Assembly (NCBI GenBank): GCA_005884665.1
Contig: VBAT01000043.1
Span: 14,168 to 53,854, forward strand
Reading direction: 5' to 3'
From: Bacteroidota bacterium
GTDB lineage: Bacteria > Bacteroidota > Bacteroidia > Chitinophagales > Chitinophagaceae
DNA: 39,687 nucleotides
This document shows, one piece after another, positions 38,305 through 39,687 of this stretch. Position 1 is the first letter of the stretch; the number at the start of each line of letters is the position of its first letter. The notes under the pieces are model-generated. The model saw nothing but the letters and a program-made list of their open reading frames with translations. It did no database searches and had not been told where the DNA came from. The translations under genes and the position numbers were made by a program.

Positions 38305-39687
38305 TTAGCATAAATGAAATTCAGGCAGATTCATCAGGAACCTGAACATATCCTTCAGCGAACTATTGATCACTGTGTTGTTATTGCTGTTCCATGCATT
38401 CGTCCATATCGTATCATCTGTCGTGTTATTCAACAGGAAATGTGTTTTTACATAAGTCTTTGAATTGGCTGATAAAGGATAACGGAGCAGCAAACGAGTC
38501 ACATCATCGATCAATTGATTTGGATCCGCCGGGTTGGATGAATAGTTGGCAAATGCCCTTAGATCAATTACCGAATCGTTTACCAGGGCATCCGTATAAT
38601 CAGCTCTCCGAGGCAAAGAGTTACTGTTTACCCACAATTCATAATACATCGGGTCCTGGTAATACGAGGCCCATCCAGATACATCCGGCGGCTGGAACAA
38701 GTCCTGTTGCATATCGGCCGTGGTTACATATAGTGACCAGAAAAGGGGATATCCGCTTGTATAATTTGAATAAGCAGGAAAGCTAACATTGAATTCACGC
38801 AAAGTCCCCACCACGATATCAAATGGTGTTTTGATATAACAGGCCTGGTTGATCTTATCGAAAAAGTGTTCGCTCTTCAACAGGGCTGCTAACACTGGCT
38901 TGATGTCGTAATTGTTAGATTGGAGTAAGGTAGCCATTGGAATGATCACATCCTGTTCGGTAGCATCATCTATATCATAATATACAAACCAGCGGTATAG
39001 TTTGCGGCAAATAAACCGTGCAGTTTCCGTAGTCGAAAAGATCATATCGATCAGGGCATCGATCTCCTGGTTCTCATTTGAACTCCCGGCAATAGCTGTG
39101 TTGTTATAAAATGCGGAGAAAGATTTCGAACCCGTGTCATGCGCCGACACATCGAAATAGGATCCCAACGGATCAATATTTATGCGCCATCCAGTCAATA
39201 CCCGTGCAGCGGCTATAACATCATCTTCTGTGTACAGTGAATCCTGCCCGCGGCCTACAGTAAACAACTCTTGCAGTTCCCTGGCATAGTTTTCATCAGG
39301 CGCCTGTCTTGAGTTGACATACCCGTTCAGATGCACCAGCATGGCAGGATCGATGGACACCTGTTTTACCAGGTCTTTGAAATTGCCAAGCATGTTGCTA
39401 CGGAGCAGTGCATGATGGCGATATAAGAACTGTGCATTTTCCACTTCTCCTTCTTTCACGGAAAAATGATGATGCCAGAAAAGCACCATTTTTTCCTGAA
39501 TGCTCCTTCCCTGGTTGATGATAAGACCCGCCCACCATTTTCTCAAACTCTGAACACGAAGGGCATTGATCGCTCCCCGGACATCCGCGTTACTTACCAG
39601 GTTGGGATCATTGACCCAGGTTTGTCCCTGCACTACACCCAGATCGTCCCACATAACGTTGAACTCATCGGGGATCAAACCATAATC
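38305..39687 (-). CDS. DUF1800 protein, N-terminal part outside the window
   Basis: The frame stays open to the last base, and the visible protein begins DYGLIPDEFNVMWDD, so the gene starts beyond the window; the TTG at 39678 is internal. DUF1800 features visible: LRKWWAGLIINQGRSIQEKMVLFWHHHF, LVHLNGYVNSRQAPDENYARELQELFTVGRG, DVIAAARVLTGWR, and the C-terminal RFLMNLPEFHLC ending. DUF1800 and DUF1501 genes form a conserved pair in many bacteria, with unknown function, probably at the cell surface. Likely cotranscribed with the DUF1501 gene. Confidence 0.93.
   Translation of the reverse strand, partial: DYGLIPDEFNVMWDDLGVVQGQTWVNDPNLVSNADVRGAINALRVQSLRKWWAGLIINQGRSIQEKMVLFWHHHFSVKEGEVENAQFLYRHHALLRSNMLGNFKDLVKQVSIDPAMLVHLNGYVNSRQAPDENYARELQELFTVGRGQDSLYTEDDVIAAARVLTGWRINIDPLGSYFDVSAHDTGSKSFSAFYNNTAIAGSSNENQEIDALIDMIFSTTETARFICRKLYRWFVYYDIDDATEQDVIIPMATLLQSNNYDIKPVLAALLKSEHFFDKINQACYIKTPFDIVVGTLREFNVSFPAYSNYTSGYPLFWSLYVTTADMQQDLFQPPDVSGWASYYQDPMYYELWVNSNSLPRRADYTDALVNDSVIDLRAFANYSSNPADPNQLIDDVTRLLLRYPLSANSKTYVKTHFLLNNTTDDTIWTNAWNSNNNTVINSSLKDMFRFLMNLPEFHLC

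Overview
The window looks like a chromosomal segment of a Bacteroidota bacterium, most likely of the Chitinophagaceae. The pointers are a DUF4290-murA pair, DUF1501/DUF1800 neighbours with a type IX secretion (T9SS) sorting domain, DUF2911, DUF3943 and DUF1543 proteins, PepSY-like secreted proteins, and promoter boxes of the TAnnTTTG type just upstream of several genes. There is no phage, transposase, integrase, CRISPR array, rRNA or recognisable tRNA. It reads as ordinary chromosome with unusually repeat-rich intergenic spaces.

Layout. 1-6.8 kb: DUF4290 protein (partial), murA, a small AraC regulator with a VOC protein, gmk, a CBS-domain membrane protein, tatC and rpiB. 7-16.3 kb: secreted M28 peptidase, small membrane protein, LLM flavin oxidoreductase, small conserved protein, an atypical SDR, two small secreted proteins, a class-C-type serine hydrolase, two small membrane proteins, a secreted DinB protein and a DUF1543 protein. 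16.5-25.2 kb: ABC exporter, SDR, PepSY-TM protein, a phosphotransferase, a secreted unknown, and a BlaI/M56 (BlaR1-like) pair with a tandem operator; the M56 protein carries about twelve 29-residue repeats. 25.4-31.3 kb: DUF3943 outer-membrane protein, PhyH-family dioxygenase, deoxyhypusine-synthase-like enzyme, two PepSY-like paralogues and an SdpR/SdpI pair with a perfect operator palindrome. 31.5-39.7 kb: ACP phosphodiesterase without a normal start codon, two overlapping DUF2911 genes, a frameshifted asparagine synthetase, a third PepSY-like paralogue, then a DUF1501-T9SS protein and a partial DUF1800 protein.

The most striking signal is not a protein. Many gaps contain clusters of short, imperfect tandem units with fixed periods of 6, 7, 8 or 9 bases. 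In most clusters a run in one orientation faces a run in the opposite orientation, so the transcript could fold into a hairpin. Unit sequences differ between clusters but the design is the same. A second module, related to CATTGCGAGCGGAGCGAAGC, is often embedded. These elements do not stay between genes: one supplies the last codons and stop of gmk, one the basic tail and stop of a small membrane protein, one lies in frame inside asnB about 80 bases before its frameshift, and one creates a false N-terminal extension on the dioxygenase.

Functional links: TatC and a twin-arginine DUF1501 protein that also has a T9SS domain; gmk and murA as housekeeping genes, murA with the Asp-for-Cys change known to give fosfomycin insensitivity; two sensor/repressor-type pairs (BlaI/M56, SdpR/SdpI), each with a visible operator.
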